NCBI GenBank assembly: GCA_946807835.1 | Contig: OX327703.1 | Span: 2,921,501-2,985,500, forward strand | Direction of reading: 5' to 3' | Source: Ailanthus altissimus | Taxonomy: Eukaryota > Streptophyta > Magnoliopsida > Sapindales > Simaroubaceae | DNA: 64,000 bases | Part shown: one piece after another, positions 10,027 to 23,542 of the stretch | How positions within the stretch are numbered: position 1 is the stretch's first letter | Layout of the letters: every line of letters starts with the position of its first letter | The notes under the pieces: generated by a model | Database searches by the model: none | What the model saw: only the letters and a program-made list of their open reading frames with translations | Told to the model about the DNA's origin: nothing | Program-made: the position numbers and the translations under genes

Positions 10027-12432
10027 TGAAGTTTTTGGGTTTTGAAACCTCTAGAATTTACTTTAATGCCATTGATTCTTTGTGGAAATTCTAAGAATAC
10101 CATAAACTTCCTTCGACATCACCCTTGAACACTTCAATAATTTTAGAACAATATCATCCTTATGCAAGAAAATACACTTCGACGCTCAAGTCAGTAACAA
10201 ATTAAGAAAATAGGTGTTGTGTGTGGGAAATGTTATTGGCGCAACAAGATTTAAGCACGTGGGTGTATGCATGTGCATTTGTGTCTATTGCCTAACGCAT
10301 CGAAAATATAAATTTTGCAATAAACACAATAAATAAATATATTAATCACATTAATATATTTATAAAGTTAGAGAACTCATCAAACGTATAATGTTAGACA
10401 CGTGTTTTTCCTGGAGTCCGCATGGAGACCAACTCGTGTGCAGTTCTAGTCACCAACACGGTGGGCTTGATGAGTTAGAACAACAGCCTAATATTTAGTC
10501 TGAGATTAACTCTTAATCCCCAAAATGGCCGGGAGTGAATTTACATCATTTTCTTCAAAAGGATAAGAAATGGAGAATTTAGAGCAATTCATAATTACTC
10601 CAATTAGAAGCAAAAGAAAAAATGAAACAATTTTATTTTTCCTCTCTTCTTTTTTTCTTTCTTTCTTTTCTTCCTTCTCTTCTCCATTTCTTCTCTTCTC
10701 TTTCTTTCTCGGCCGAATGGCTTTCTTGCTTCTCTTGCTTTTCTTTTGCTTTATATATATATATATATATAATATAAATATAATATAATATAATATATAA
10801 TATAATATAATAATATATATTATATAATATAAAAAGGAGAAAGAGAGAGAATGATTATTTAATAATTAAATAATCATAGTGTGTCATGACCATTTTGCTC
10901 ATCATGAATAGTTATAAAGTTTACCTCATAGTGGGTCCTACCAAATCCTACACTTGGGTAAACTCAACTGAGGGTTCACAATATGCTACGTGTCATAATA
11001 CAATTAGTAAATAACATTTATTAACTAATTGTTGTATTTAACACTTAAATACAGATATGCACGCATTCCTATAAAATCGTTGAATATTGCTAGATTAAAC
11101 AATTTAATCCGTCACGCTGCCCGAGTGCACAACGAGTACACTCCATATTGCGGGACTCTCTAGGTCCTACGCCCGATTCGTCAAATGAAACTATTCTATG
11201 AGTCCGTGAGCAGTGCCCCACGCACACATCACGGATATACAAATCAGCGCGTTGAACCATGCAAGATGAGGTTACAACGCATACGTATAGTCTTTCTGTC
11301 ATGATATCCAAGATGTGCGGGGATATAAATTATCACTGTCAAATTCCCATGTGCTCATCCATGTCTTATCTTCAGACTTATATCTCAATGAACAATATGC
11401 GCAAACTCCTTTGCCATATTGTTCCACCATGTCGGAACTTTTTTCCGGGATGATTGCTTGTGGCAACAAGACTTTCTGAGATACAGTCTCGAAGCATCTG
11501 GATATAAAACTCCATATAGGAGCTGACGGATCCTATATCTGTATGCACCGGACTCCATAAGCATCGGACCATATCCAGCGACACCTAGCAGTCACACCAT
11601 GAAAGGTTTGTGATATGTGTGAAATCAAAGTATGGTAGATCACTTACAAGCCCACCGTGGCACTCAGGTCAAAGGACCACGTATACTACTCAACTCAAGA
11701 GGACCCTCCATTGACGGCTTACATTAAATGTCTATCAGAGGCCCTCATGAATCTGTCCCATATCCAGTCCTAACTGGATACCCATATGTCAATATGAGCT
11801 CCAAGCTTATGGTCGGTCAGGAACGACCATCTATACCCGACAGATACGACATATGCTGATCTATATATAAAAGGGTATCCACCAACAGACCCGCATCGGT
11901 AGAAATTGATTAGGGACTATTATTCGAGAACATACTTGTGCAACATGCATTTCCTGGCACCTAATTGCAACTCTTGTAACTATGCAGTTACTAGTATATT
12001 CCCAGGTCTATGTCCCATTACAGACAAGGCTCAAACTCTTGGATCTGCTGAGTATTATAACCAGCTAACACTTAACTGTTCTAACATTTAGCAATTATAT
12101 GTCTCAGCATGGCTAACTATGAGCCCTTATCTAAACCCTTTTGATCTGATCCGAACTCCTTCAGATCTACCATGTCTGTAATGTTACATGCATAATACCA
12201 TATAATTTGGTATTAGCGATTTAATGAGAATATACACCTGTATAAATACACAAGTATATGTACATTCAAGGATGGCACATAAGCACCGACCCTAACAAAT
12301 GTTTAGGGAAGCAAGAGGCTATTATAACAGCAAGGGAATGCTCTTAGAGATTGCTCAAGAGTACTCTAGTTTTTCCTCTCTCGAATTAAATGAATAAACT
12401 GTGAGAAATCATCCCCTTATATAGTAATAAAA
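10027..12432 (-). repeat. 5' LTR of element C, interrupted by a copia solo LTR and by Athila-type LTR H
   Basis: The sequence after the PBS (10027-10233) continues at 12303-12432 when the inserted solo LTR (10234-12297) and its 5-bp duplication are removed. Beyond 12432 an Athila-type LTR begins. The outer end of this LTR was not found and may lie after 13980. Confidence 0.45.
10234..12297 (-). mobile_element. Solo LTR of the copia F family (2,064 bp)
   Basis: The ends are TATTGGCG (originally TGTTGGCG, one G-to-A change) and CCTAACA. The outside is a perfect 5-bp duplication AATGT at 10229-10233 and 12298-12302, so it is a bona fide insertion reduced to one LTR by recombination. Read on the minus strand it aligns along its length with the 5' LTR of copia F (35458-37777) and with the solo LTR at 24270-26407; for example the minus-strand start TTAGGGTCGGTGCTTATG parallels TTGGGATTTGTGCTTACG. 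It contains a polypyrimidine tract (10625-10730) and an AT microsatellite (10750-10830). Confidence 0.9.
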
Positions 12433-12701
12433 GTGATTGGTGCTATAGTAGCTAAGTGCAAACGTATATTATTGTATCAAGTAATATAGGATGTGTGTGA
12501 AAAATGTTTAGGGAAACAAGAGGCTATTATAACAGCAAGGGAATGCTCTTAGAGATTGCTCGAGAGTACTCTAGTTTTTCCTCTCTTGAATTAAATGAAT
12601 AAACTGTGAGAAATTGAATGAATATATATAGTAATAAAAGTGATTGGTGCTATAGTAGTTAAATGCTAGCATACATTATCGTATCAAGTAATATAGGATG
12701 T
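12285..12701. repeat. 208-bp tandem duplication spanning the C LTR and the start of LTR H
   Basis: The block from 'gtttagggaagcaagagg' to 'aagtaatataggatg' occurs at 12302-12492 and again at 12503-12701, with an offset of 208. Each copy holds the C-LTR segment plus the first about 60 bases of LTR H. The left part of the first copy lies at 10220-10233, before the copia solo LTR. Confidence 0.8.
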
Positions 12702-13979
12702 AGACTCTAAGTATCGATCCCACATAGACTATACAATTTAATTTCTTTCAATCAAGTACTAAAATTATACGTACTTTACTTTTATTAAGAAAACTAAAAT
12801 TTAAATTTAATTAAAACTAATTCTATCAATTAAACTAAATATAAGCAAAGGGTTGAATTCACAAATAAAGATAATCTAGGATTTTGATGCATTCCCTAGT
12901 ATTTCATTGGATTTATTAACTTTTTAGTTAATTTCTTAATACCAATTGTTGGCTTAGATATTAATCTTATCACAAGCCTTTGTCAATGGTCGAGTGACTA
13001 TATTACATATTCTAGTAATCACCTATATGTTTATGGTAATCAAATTAGAATATAATTCATTAAGATCAAGTCTAAATTATGCCATACATGCCACTTAGGT
13101 ATATACCTATTCTAGATGGAACTCGTAGTTGTTACCTTATAATCATGTATTAAACTATCTTAGGCTAAACACATGAATCCATCCATTGAGTTTATCATGA
13201 TTCGTCAATCATTCAAAATATTGATAAGATATAATGAAAGCATTAAACATAAGATAAAATGAATCAATTATTTGTGTTAAAATTAATAATTAAGAGTCAA
13301 TGAAATCCAACTACATACTAGATTTAAGAGTTTAACCATAGATAAACAAGTTTAGCACACCACAAATCTAAAAGTATCAAAGCAATAATACAAAGATATC
13401 ATAATCAAAATATAATGATAAGAATAAAACGAAAAACTAATCAAAGTGACTCCTTGATGCGATTCTCTCTTAATCTTGACTTTACTCTTAATTATTGATC
13501 TTGAATATTTAATTCTTGGCTTTGATATTTGATTTTGTGTTTTGAATTCTTTCCTTCAATTTTTACCTCTCTGAAGTTCGTCCAAAGTTTACTTTTTGGC
13601 TCATAAAAGAGTGATTTTATAGCTATGAGAAACTCTAAGAGCGAGGGGCTTTGAATCCAAGTCGAAAGAGGGGGTTTTATGGGTCGCACGGGTGCCGTGA
13701 TGCCAAGACCTAAAAATGTGGCTTCCGATAGGGGTCTGTGGCTCCCAAGTTCTGACCTAGGTGCTACAATGCCAGCCTTAGGTTCAGTCACTCAGGTATT
13801 TTGAGCATATCTTGCTCGTTTCTTGTCCGATTTGTCTCTTGTTTGTTCCTATTCGTCATATTTTCTGTCACACACCTATTTATGATTAAAAATATAATTA
13901 AATAGATAAATATTAATGAATTAGAGTAAAATACAAATGTTTGAGTACTAGTCATACTAGTGTTTTTACGCCTTTATCA
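12641..13979 (-). mobile_element. Athila-type solo LTR H (1,339 bp)
   Basis: The ends are TGATTGG and TTTATCA. Flanks are AAAAG (12636-12640) and AGAAG (13980-13984), a target duplication with one transition. The sequence is related to the LTR of element G (301-930) and of element E. No PBS is found inside it, so it is a solo LTR. It carries degenerate GC boxes at 13692, 13713, 13733 and 13761. Confidence 0.7.
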
Positions 13980-14214
13980 AGAAGCAAATCCAAAATAGGA
14001 TTGGAATGTGTCTAAAAAATGTGTACTATGTGATGTTCATAAAAAAATAAAATAAGATTCAACAATCATAATCATATTAGAATTCTTAAGTTGTAATTGA
14101 AAAAAGGATTACGAATAAAAAACTAAACGTGTTTCTTTCTTTTTACGAATTTCCTTTTTTATTTAAAAAAATATCCATTAAAGGACCGGTTGGATTTTAC
14201 CTTTTAACTGAAAG
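13980..14214. other. AT-rich spacer, nothing recognised
   Basis: No gene, motif or repeat could be supported; it may be the outer part of the LTR of element C. Confidence 0.3.
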
Positions 14215-16352
14215 TGTACCGTGTGTAATATGAATGTGTGCATTTTAATTTTTTTAATTTTATACATCTCACATGCAAAATATATGTAGTGGAATAAAAT
14301 ATACACAATTAAATATAAATCTCATTAAACTAATGAGATATTAGAGAACTCACATTTGAAGTGTGCTTTACATAGTTCTAGTGTAGGACTTGGTAGGATA
14401 TTTTGAGCTAGAACAAAAACTTCCTATTCTTGCCGAAATATTTAACTTGAAGCAACACTTGCTTTTAAATAATCTCTCAACCCTTTACTATTTGTGATTG
14501 TAATTTTATTCATATCCTAGAATTGTAATGAATTTGGCTATTTATAGGCAAAGCTGTTGCAAAATTCGGCCAATCAAAATAATAAAGGTGGCTTTAATAC
14601 ACAAGCATGACAATGCAAACTTTGCATGAAATATGGACAACACTTGCTCGAAATAAGCATTACAAAGATTATCAAACTTTGTCATGCTTTTTGCCGGATG
14701 AAAACTAAAGGGTGGCTTATAATTTTTGTCCAAAATTAATTTCTTGTAGCTAAATGCATTTGATTTAGTGAGCTCATACTTTGTTACACAAATGAATGCC
14801 ACTTATTACTACTTAGCCAAAAATGGTTCTAATAGCAACATTTAGAAATTATTTCAATTGACTAATATATTAAAACTTAATAAAAAATTTGGCTAAATTA
14901 AAACATGCCTCCAATTAATATAAAGTCATTCATTTACATATTAAATAAATGGCCTATTTATATTACATCATGTGTCATGCCATTATAAATTAATGGTATA
15001 ACATATGGCATCCAATAGAAAGGTTAAAGTAGCAGAACCCATTTGTCGAGATCATAGGCTTAATATTTAAACCCTTTGATCTTCTTGAGAGATTCTGAAA
15101 TAATTCTGATTTTTTAAAAACTTCTTAGATTGAACTATTCAATTTGGTGCGTTATCATAGTGCACAACGAGTACACTTTATATAGTGAGACTCTCTAAGT
15201 TTACACTTGTTTTGTCTTACGAAACACTTCTATAAGTCCATAAGCGATGCCCCACACACATATTATAGAAATAATAAAATAATATGTTGAACTATATAAG
15301 TCGAGGTTAATGCATATTCATATAATCTCTTTATCATTTATATTTTGGAAGAGCGAAGACATAAATCATCACTGTCAAGTCTCCTTATGCTTAATGCTAG
15401 AATTTATCTCTAGATTTATATTCTTATAAATAATATTCGCAAATACTTTTGCGATATTATTTTTGACACGAAAAATAATTTTTGAGTGAATTACTTATGG
15501 CTATAAGATTTTCTTGAACACAATCTTGGAGCTTATGTTTATACAACTCACCTATATGAGATAACGAATCTTATATCTACACACACAGGACTCCATGAGC
15601 ATCGGACTATATCTAGCGACACTCAACGGTCAGATCATGAAAGATTTTTGACAGGTATGAAACCTAAGTATCGTGAATTACTTACAAGTTCACAGTGGTG
15701 CTTAGGTCAAGGGACTACGAATACTACTCAACTTGAAAGGTTCATCCCTTGACGGCTTTATGAGATGTTTATTGGAGATTTTAATTGAGCCTGTTCAGTA
15801 CTCAGTGCTAACTAAATATCTACATGTCTATACGAGCTTCTACTAAGCTCATGACTTATTAAGACTGATCATCTGAACCATTCAAATATAAACATATACT
15901 AATCTATATTAAATAAGATTTTTACTGACAGACCCGCATCAGTGAAAATAGATCAAGAGAATAACGTTTGAAAAATGATATTTCTTAACACTATTTGTAA
16001 CTCTTTACATTATGTCATTGCTAGCATATCTTCGAGTCTTTGTCTCATTTCAGATAAGGTTCTAACTTTTAGATCTCGTTGACTCTTATAACTTGTTAAC
16101 TATTAACAGTGCTAACTCTTAGCAATTATAACTCTCAGCGTTATTAACTCTTAATCTTGGTCTAAACTCATTTAAATCAAATTTGGACTCTTTCAAATTA
16201 TACAATGTCTGAAATATTATAATATCTTATCATATGTATTTAGTATTAACGATTTTATTCTAAATACTTATTATATGAATATTAATTATATAAATATTAA
16301 ATAATTAATATTTATATAATATTAAAATAACATATAAACACTAATTTTAACA
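14215..16352 (-). mobile_element. Old diverged copia LTR, distantly related to the copia F family
   Basis: The segment order parallels the solo LTR at 24270-26407: 'gagaactca' near its left, the 'gagtacac' and 'gactctcta' block near 15170, the 'aagcgatgccccacacaca' block near 15243, 'gactccatgagcatcggac' near 15590, and an ending of 'ctaattttaaca' comparable to CCAATCCCAACA. The ends start with TG and stop with CA. No matching flanking duplication was found, so the borders are approximate. Confidence 0.6.
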
Positions 16353-16550
16353 TTAGCTAGATCAAATTCAAACCTTGAACTTTTTGTCATCATGAAGCTC
16401 TGAACTGGAATGTATCAAATTCAATGCTAATATTTACTTGGATTGAATCCAATCTAAAAAATTCATTAGGCCTCTATTGTGACTTAATGTGAGCTAGATC
16501 GTTTGTGCCTATTATAATTAAGGGCCGACAATTTCAAAAGAAAAAAAAAG

Positions 16551-17902
16551 TGAAATCTAAGATGAATATAACAAAATGAAGATGAGAAAGCAAGCAATCA
16601 CCTCAAATGCCTCTATTTTGTACAAACATAATTAAAGTTAAAGCTAACATTAAGAAATTGCACCTCTATTTTTTACAAACATAATTAAAGTTAAAAGTTA
16701 GTATTAAAAAAAATACAAACATAATTAAAGTTAAAGTTAACATTAAAAAATGCAGGGCCTTCCAAAGTTTGAAAAAGCAATTGGATCACTATAACTTGTA
16801 TAGTCTCTCATCCTTTGGTCTTTCATCGTCAACCATCATGAATTGGAAAGAAGAATTAGGGCAATTATAATGCATCTTCAATGTAACTTCGACTCCCATG
16901 CACTTTTTTTTCCTTTTCATTTTGGCAAGTCTAGATATTTTGTTTTTTTGTGATGATTATAGATTCGAAGACTTGGCAAAGTCTTTTTTTATTTTTTATT
17001 TTTATAACTTCAGGCAGAAGTTTACATTTTTTCCATTTTAATTGTAATAGTTTTTTTTTCTGTTCAATAACATGATATCGAGTCTTTTGCATTTATTTAC
17101 TATATATATATATATGTAATATTTTTTAATCTGAATTTCAATAAAAGTGGGCGAGGTGCACTCGACCTATCATTAAATCACACGAATAAATGTATTTTTT
17201 ACTGTTGTTTTAATAAAATTTATTCTAATTGCAAATCAATTAACTATTTTGACTTCATAATTGATTGGGTTAATATACTTCTTAATAATATTTTAAAATT
17301 TTTATATATCAAATAATTATTAAGTAATAAAATAGTATAATTTTTTAAATTATTTATTATATTATTTCACTATCAAATAATTATTTTATGTATTATTTAA
17401 ATTAAAAAAATTTAAAATATTATTTAAAAAATATAATATTATTTAATACACAGCAATTCTCACTCATATATTCAAGTTGGATTATAATGTATTCAATTTA
17501 GTTTTTTTTTTCAACTTTTGATTGATTTTTTGGTACCACTATATTAATAGTCATATGTTAATCTTTATTATTTTAATTATATTTTTTTATTAACTACTAA
17601 TAACGTATTTGTACTTATTTAAGTGAAAGCTTAAATGAAGAGAAAATTCTCCTCAACATACTCTCATATTTTAAAAAAAACACATATAATTTAATTATGT
17701 GTAATTAAATTAACTTTTTTAATTATTTTATGTTTTATCATCCACCAATTCCATATTAAAAAATAAAAACAAAAAGAGTACTTATCCTAAAATAATCACC
17801 ACTGGAATATCAAAAAGTAAATCATAATTAAAGCTACCGGTGAAAGCTTGAAGGACTTTTGAGGTTTTGAGGATTTGGCAGCATTTGCAAATTGCAAGAA
17901 AT
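16551..17902 (+). repeat. Duplicated upstream region of the immune-receptor gene, left part (orphan copy)
   Basis: This stretch aligns with 47575-48880 and 50256-50415, the DNA upstream of the receptor gene at 50956. Shared blocks include 'gcaatcacctcaaatgcctc', 'ggccttccaaagtttgaaaa', 'ggtctttcatc', 'catgatat.gagtcttttgc', 'caaccttttgattgattttt' and 'gatttggcagcatttgcaa'. It ends at 17902, where copia element B is inserted, and resumes at 27114. No receptor coding sequence follows it in this window. It lacks the 1.4-kb tandem-repeat insertion present in the other copy. Confidence 0.8.
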
Positions 17903-19591
17903 TGTTGGTGAAGTTATAACATTTATAATCCAAATGGAAAGAAAATAAAAAGTTTTAATTTTTATTTTTTTTAAATAAAAATATTTTTTATCTTAAAATC
18001 TTATGAACATACAAGTTTGATGTTAAAATAAATAAAAATAAAAAACATACTTTGAATTTATACTGAATTTTTTATTAAAAGATTTTAAATTAAACATCTT
18101 GTATTATAATAAAAAAAAGAGTGAGCTTCCTATTTTTTTTTCTCTGAAGAAAATTACATATCTTGTGCGTTTTACGTATTTTTTTTTAAATCTCCTTTTT
18201 AGACTAATTTTATCTTTTTAAAATAATAATTTAATTATAACATTTATCAATTAAATTATTATTTATTAAAATGAGACTTATATTAATGTAAACTACATAG
18301 AATTCTATTCTTTGTAATTAATGTATAATATCCAACAATTGAGCATTATTACACTTTCAAAATTAATGGACTTTTAGTCTTTGACAAAAGGAAAAATACT
18401 TAATTAAAATAAAATCTTTTTGATAATTTTAAAAATTATCATTAATATTTTATTTATTTAATTTTTAAATTAAATATTTAATTATATTTGGATAAGATAT
18501 TATTTATATTAATTAATTCTTTATTAATTAATTTTATCCAAATATAAAATATACGTATTTGAACACTATTTTCTGGACACAAATAATTTGTGTAATAACA
18601 TAATCTTTTTAATTGTTCACTGTAATAACGAAAGATGTGGTATTGGCGACCTATAAACTTATAATTTTAAGCTATAATAAAATTTTAATAATTAATTAAT
18701 TAATTCAATTTATTAATTCCAGTATTATTTCACTAAAAACCTGAAATTGCACTTTTAAAATTGTAGATATAATTCACTCAAAATTTAAAGCAGTCCATTG
18801 ATTTAATCACTATATGCAATTCAATTCTCTATAGATAGTTCATAATTAGAGCTAGATCAATTGCTGTTTTATCACTCTAATTATTTTTTTATCCTTAAGT
18901 ACCATTAATTCACCAGCAAAACAGTTAATTTATAATATTACTACAAATTGAGTGCTCTAACTGTTCAGTTCTAAAATTATCCCTTAATAGAACCTTCTTT
19001 CTAACTTTCATTAAGAATGAATGGATTTCATATCTATAAATCATATTCCCAACCGTTTATCTAATTATACTACCAAAATATAAGTTTTTAGCCTATTTTT
19101 TTTACACAAATCGTAACAAATATTTCAAATGATATAATGATACAAACATGAGTTTATGATCACTCAATATTAAAGTTAATCTGCATATGATCATTAGTTA
19201 ACGTTATTTGAATTCTTAACTAACAATAGTATTTTACATAAGAATTTAAATTACGTCTAGTCCAGTCCTATATAATCATATAATATATATTACCTCTACC
19301 ATAATGTTACTAAATTAGTGATTTGGATAAAAACACTACATTTTAAATGTCCATGGACCGTGTTAGTAATATTTAATTAAAGATCTAAAACTTTAATTAA
19401 TTTATTAAGGACTTTCTTGTTTATTATCCATAACTTTAATCATCTTATATATATAATAATTATATACTAAAGTTATGGTTATATGAATAAATAAGGAATT
19501 TTTTTATATTTATATCATAAAATTTAAATATAAAATTATAACTTAATTAATTTCATAAAAAGTACATGCTTTTAGGGCACTATCCCTAACA
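17903..19591 (-). repeat. 3' LTR of copia B
   Basis: Its right part (19320-19591) matches 26821-27113 closely, and its left start aligns with 23543-23600. It ends with the copia LTR start TGTTAGGGATAGTG on the minus strand, immediately after the polypurine tract. The interior is about 80% A+T by eye and holds no gene. Confidence 0.8.
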
Positions 19592-22500
19592 ATCTCCTAC
19601 TTGCCCTAAAGTAGGTGAGACATATCTCTAAACCCATGTCCTCCATATGATTCTCAAACGATCTAGCCTGTAATATCTTGGTGAATGGGTTTGCAAGATT
19701 ATTTTTAAATGCTATCTTCATGACTGTCACATCACCTCTATGCATGATTTCCCTGATCAATTGATACTTTTTTTTTCTATATGCTCTTCTCTCTTATTGC
19801 TCCTAGATTCCTTTGAATTTGCCACTGCTCTACTGTTGTCACAGTAAAGGGTTAATGGTTTATCCATGTCTAGAACAACTTCAAGATTAGTTAAGAACTT
19901 TCGAAGCCATATTGCTTCTTTAGTTGCTATGTATTTGGCCTCTATGGTGGAATCAGTAGTACTGGATTATTTTACACTTCTCCGGACTATGGCTCCGCTA
20001 CTAAAAGTAAATACTGACCCAGACTTCGACTTTCGCCTGTCTTTGTCTAATTGAAAATCAGAATCAGTATAACCAGTGGAGTTCAGGTCTCTACCTGAAT
20101 ACACAAGTATATAGTTTCTCATTCTCTGAAGATACTTGAGAATGTGCTTTTTTGTAATCTAGTGAGCTAATCCAGGGCCAGATTGATAACGACTAACTAT
20201 TTCCACTGTATAAAAAATGTTAGGCTTCATCCATAATATAGCGTACATGAGGCTGATAACTACTGAGGCATAGGGAATCCGTCTCATATTTTCTTCCTCC
20301 TAAGGTGTACTAGGACATTGCTCTTTAGAAAGAACAATTCCACGTTGAGTTGGTAATTGACCCTTCTTGAAATTATGTATCAAAAATCGCATAAGCATTT
20401 TATCATTATACGATGCCTAAGATAGTGCCAATAGTCTGTTCTTGCGATCCCGAATAATTTGGATCCTAAGGATATAACTTACCTCTCCCAAATTCTTCAT
20501 TTGGAAGTGCTCGGCCAGCCACTTCTTTATGTTAGATAATGTTTCTACATCATTCCTAATGAGCAGAATATCATCCACATAAAGTACTAAAAAAACTATC
20601 TTTTTGTTTTTAATGTACTTGTATACATAAGGTCCATTAATATTTTGTTCGAAACTATAAGATTTAATATTCTAATCAAATCTTAAGTTTCAAGACCTTG
20701 AAGTTTGCTTAAGTCCATAAATGGACTTGAGTAATTTGCAGACTTGCTACTCTTAACCTTCTGCCACGAAACCCTCTGGTCGCACTATGTAGATGCTCTC
20801 TTCAAGATAGCCATTTAAAAAGGCTATCTTAATGTCCATTTGTCATATTTCATAATCAAGACATGCAGTAATAGACAAGAGAATGCAAATGGATTTAAGC
20901 ACGGTTACTGGCAAGAAAATCTTTTCATAGTCAACTCATTCTTTCTGGGTTTAACCCTTTACCACTAGTCTTACTTTAAAAGTCTCTACTTTTTCATCCA
21001 CGCCTATTTTCTTCTTAAAGATCTATTTGCACCCAATGAGCCTGACATTTTCAAGTAGGTGTATAAGTTCTCAGACTGATTTGGAGTACATAGACTCCAT
21101 TTTTTGTTTCATGGCTTCTTATTATTTTTCTTTATCAGAATCTTCCATTGCATGTCTATATGTCAATGGATCGTCTTGGTTTGTGTTGGACACAACACAA
21201 CTACTTATGCCTCTCCTCCCTCTCTGTAACGAAAAGGTAGTCTCACTATCCTCCCACCACATCGAGGTTCTAAGGTGTTCTGATTAGAATTAGTGGTTAC
21301 TTGACTTTGTCGTTCACTAACTGTCAGCGATAAATGTCTGATCTGATCAGAAATTATTTTCTCCAGTACAATCTTACTACGAGGTTTGTAGTTCAATATA
21401 TAATCATTCTTAAAAAAAGTGGTGTTTATTAATGCAATCACTTTCTTTTCTTGAGGAATATAAAACAAACCTCTTTTTGTGCCTTTAGGGTAGCCTACAA
21501 ATAGAAAAACTTCTATTTGCGGTTCTAACTTTTTAGTATTTCCTTTCAGCACATGTGCCGGATACCAGCATATGCGTAAGTGGCATAAGTTAGGTTGATT
21601 ACCATTCCATATCTCTAAAAGTATACTTTGGATAGATTTGGAAGGTACTACATTCAAAATATAGATTGTGGTCTGTAGTGCATAGTCCCAAAATGAGGGT
21701 GGTAGTAAAGAGTAGCTCATCATAGACCTAACCATATCTAGCAAGGTTTTGTTTCTCCTTTCTGCAACACCATTTTGCTGTAGTGTTCCAGGTGTTGTGA
21801 GTTGGGATAAAATCTCATACTCCGATAGGTGATCCTTGAACTCTATGTCAAGGTATTCACCATCTCGATCAGATCAAAGAGTCTTAAGTGTTTTACTTAA
21901 TAGCTTTACAGCTTCTGCTAAAAATTCTTTGAACTTTTTAAAAGTCTCTTATTTTCTTTGCATCAGGTAAACATAATTGTATCTTGAATAGTCAACAATA
22001 AATGTGATGAAATATTTATAATCGCCTCTTACTCGTACGTTCAATGGACTGCAAACGTCAGTTTATACAAGCTGAAGTGGTTCTTTGGCTCTTTCACCCT
22101 TACCTGAGAAAGGTCTTTTGGTCATTTTATCCTTTAGACAAGATTCACATACAAGAAGAGTGCTAACATTTAACTCTCTTAAAGGACCATCCTTTACTAA
22201 CTTGTTGATCCTATCTAAATCATTATGACTTAACTTAAGATGCCAAAGATACGTTTCATCATTTGGAGAAACTTTTTACCTATTTGTAGATTTAGGATGT
22301 TCTACTTTAAATAGTTCGAAATTAAACAATAAGGGCTTATCGGGGCTCAAAACATAAAGTCTATTTTCTAATTTTGCATGAAAAATATCTAAACAATTTC
22401 TACCAATAATAAGCTCATTATTATAAAAAGAAATATTAAAAAATTATTCATGCAACTTAGAAACAGAAATTAAATTCCTTCTGAATCTAGGAATGTAATA

Positions 22501-22720
22501 AACATTATTTTGAATTAAAAAATTATTCTTAAAATTCAATTAAGCCACTCCCACTGCTAAAGTCAAAATGACTACCCCATTACTAACCCGCATGGTAAAG
22601 TCCCTATCAGAGAGCTCCATAAAAAGACTAAGCATCTGCAATGAAGAACAAACATGATTAGTGGCTCTTGAATTTCCAAAGTGAAAGTTCATTCTCCACT
22701 AAACAGGCTTTTAAATCTAG
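19592..22720 (-). pseudogene. pol: Copia B pol: RNase H, RT, integrase, protease remnants
   Basis: From right to left on the minus strand: integrase zinc and core region (about 22300-21750, mostly broken), then a 179-codon open stretch 21205-21744 with the integrase C-terminal part (MLDMVRSMMSYSLLPPSFWD). RT follows with YVDDILL near 20565-20585. RNase H ends at 19572-19760 (MHRGDVTVMKIAFKNNLANP), which overlaps the LTR border. Frameshifts and stops are frequent, so only a fossil polyprotein remains. Confidence 0.8.
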
Positions 22721-22729
22721 TAAATTATA

Positions 22730-23500
22730 TTTACCTTTGTTCTTTTCCTTCAGTTCAGAAAGATACATTTTACAGTTCCTTTTCCAATGCCCCTTGATTC
22801 TGTAATGAAAACACTTTTCTTTATTTGCTTTGGAGTTCTTCTTTTTGCTCTTATTACTGTTGAAGGTTTTCTTGGCTTTTCCTCTAGAAGCTAAACCATT
22901 ACTAGTGTTCTTCTTCTTTTTATTTTACTTAGAGAAAGACTGCTTAACTTCAGCAACATTTTTCTTAGACTCTTTGGACTTATCTGATATAGCTTCAAAA
23001 GTTTACAATTTATTAAGTAGCTAAGTCATACTATATAAGAGCTTATTCATAACATAATTTATTTTCAACCGCGAAAATGATAGAGTAAGAGACTCCAGAA
23101 TGATGCTGACTTAGGTCTTATCATTTATGATGGCTCTATGGATCTCTACCTGATGCATTGGATTGATCATGTTCAAAACATGTTCACGCATCAGAACTCC
23201 TTTCTTCATTTTAGCATTCATATAGCTATGAGTAGCTTCATGATGGCTTTGTTCTGACTATTGGCCAAACATTACTTGCAGAGAATCTCATATCTCATGT
23301 GCAGTCTTCAAGTGCTCGTGCTTCATTCTAAGTACATCGCTCATGCTGGCAAGCATATAGCAGCGGGACTTATTATTAGCCCATATCTATTTCTCATATT
23401 ACTCCTGTACATTACGAAGAGCATTGATTGCAGGTTCTGGAGGACACTCCTCCAAAAGGACAAACTTTTGGTCTTCATAGATTAGTATAATATTCATATT
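22730..23500 (-). pseudogene. gag: Copia B gag remnant with decayed zinc knuckle
   Basis: The minus strand reads CYMLASMSDVLRMKHEHLKT, then HSYMNAKMKKGVLMREHVLN, a lysine-rich linker, and CFHYRIKGHWKRNC near 22765-22805. The second cysteine of the CCHC knuckle is changed to tyrosine (TGC/TGT to TAC type). About seven stops interrupt the frame. A clear tRNA-Met PBS was not seen next to the LTR. Confidence 0.75.
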
Positions 23501-23542
23501 GCTTTTCTATTTTACGAAGTTATCACTAATCAATATTTTATT

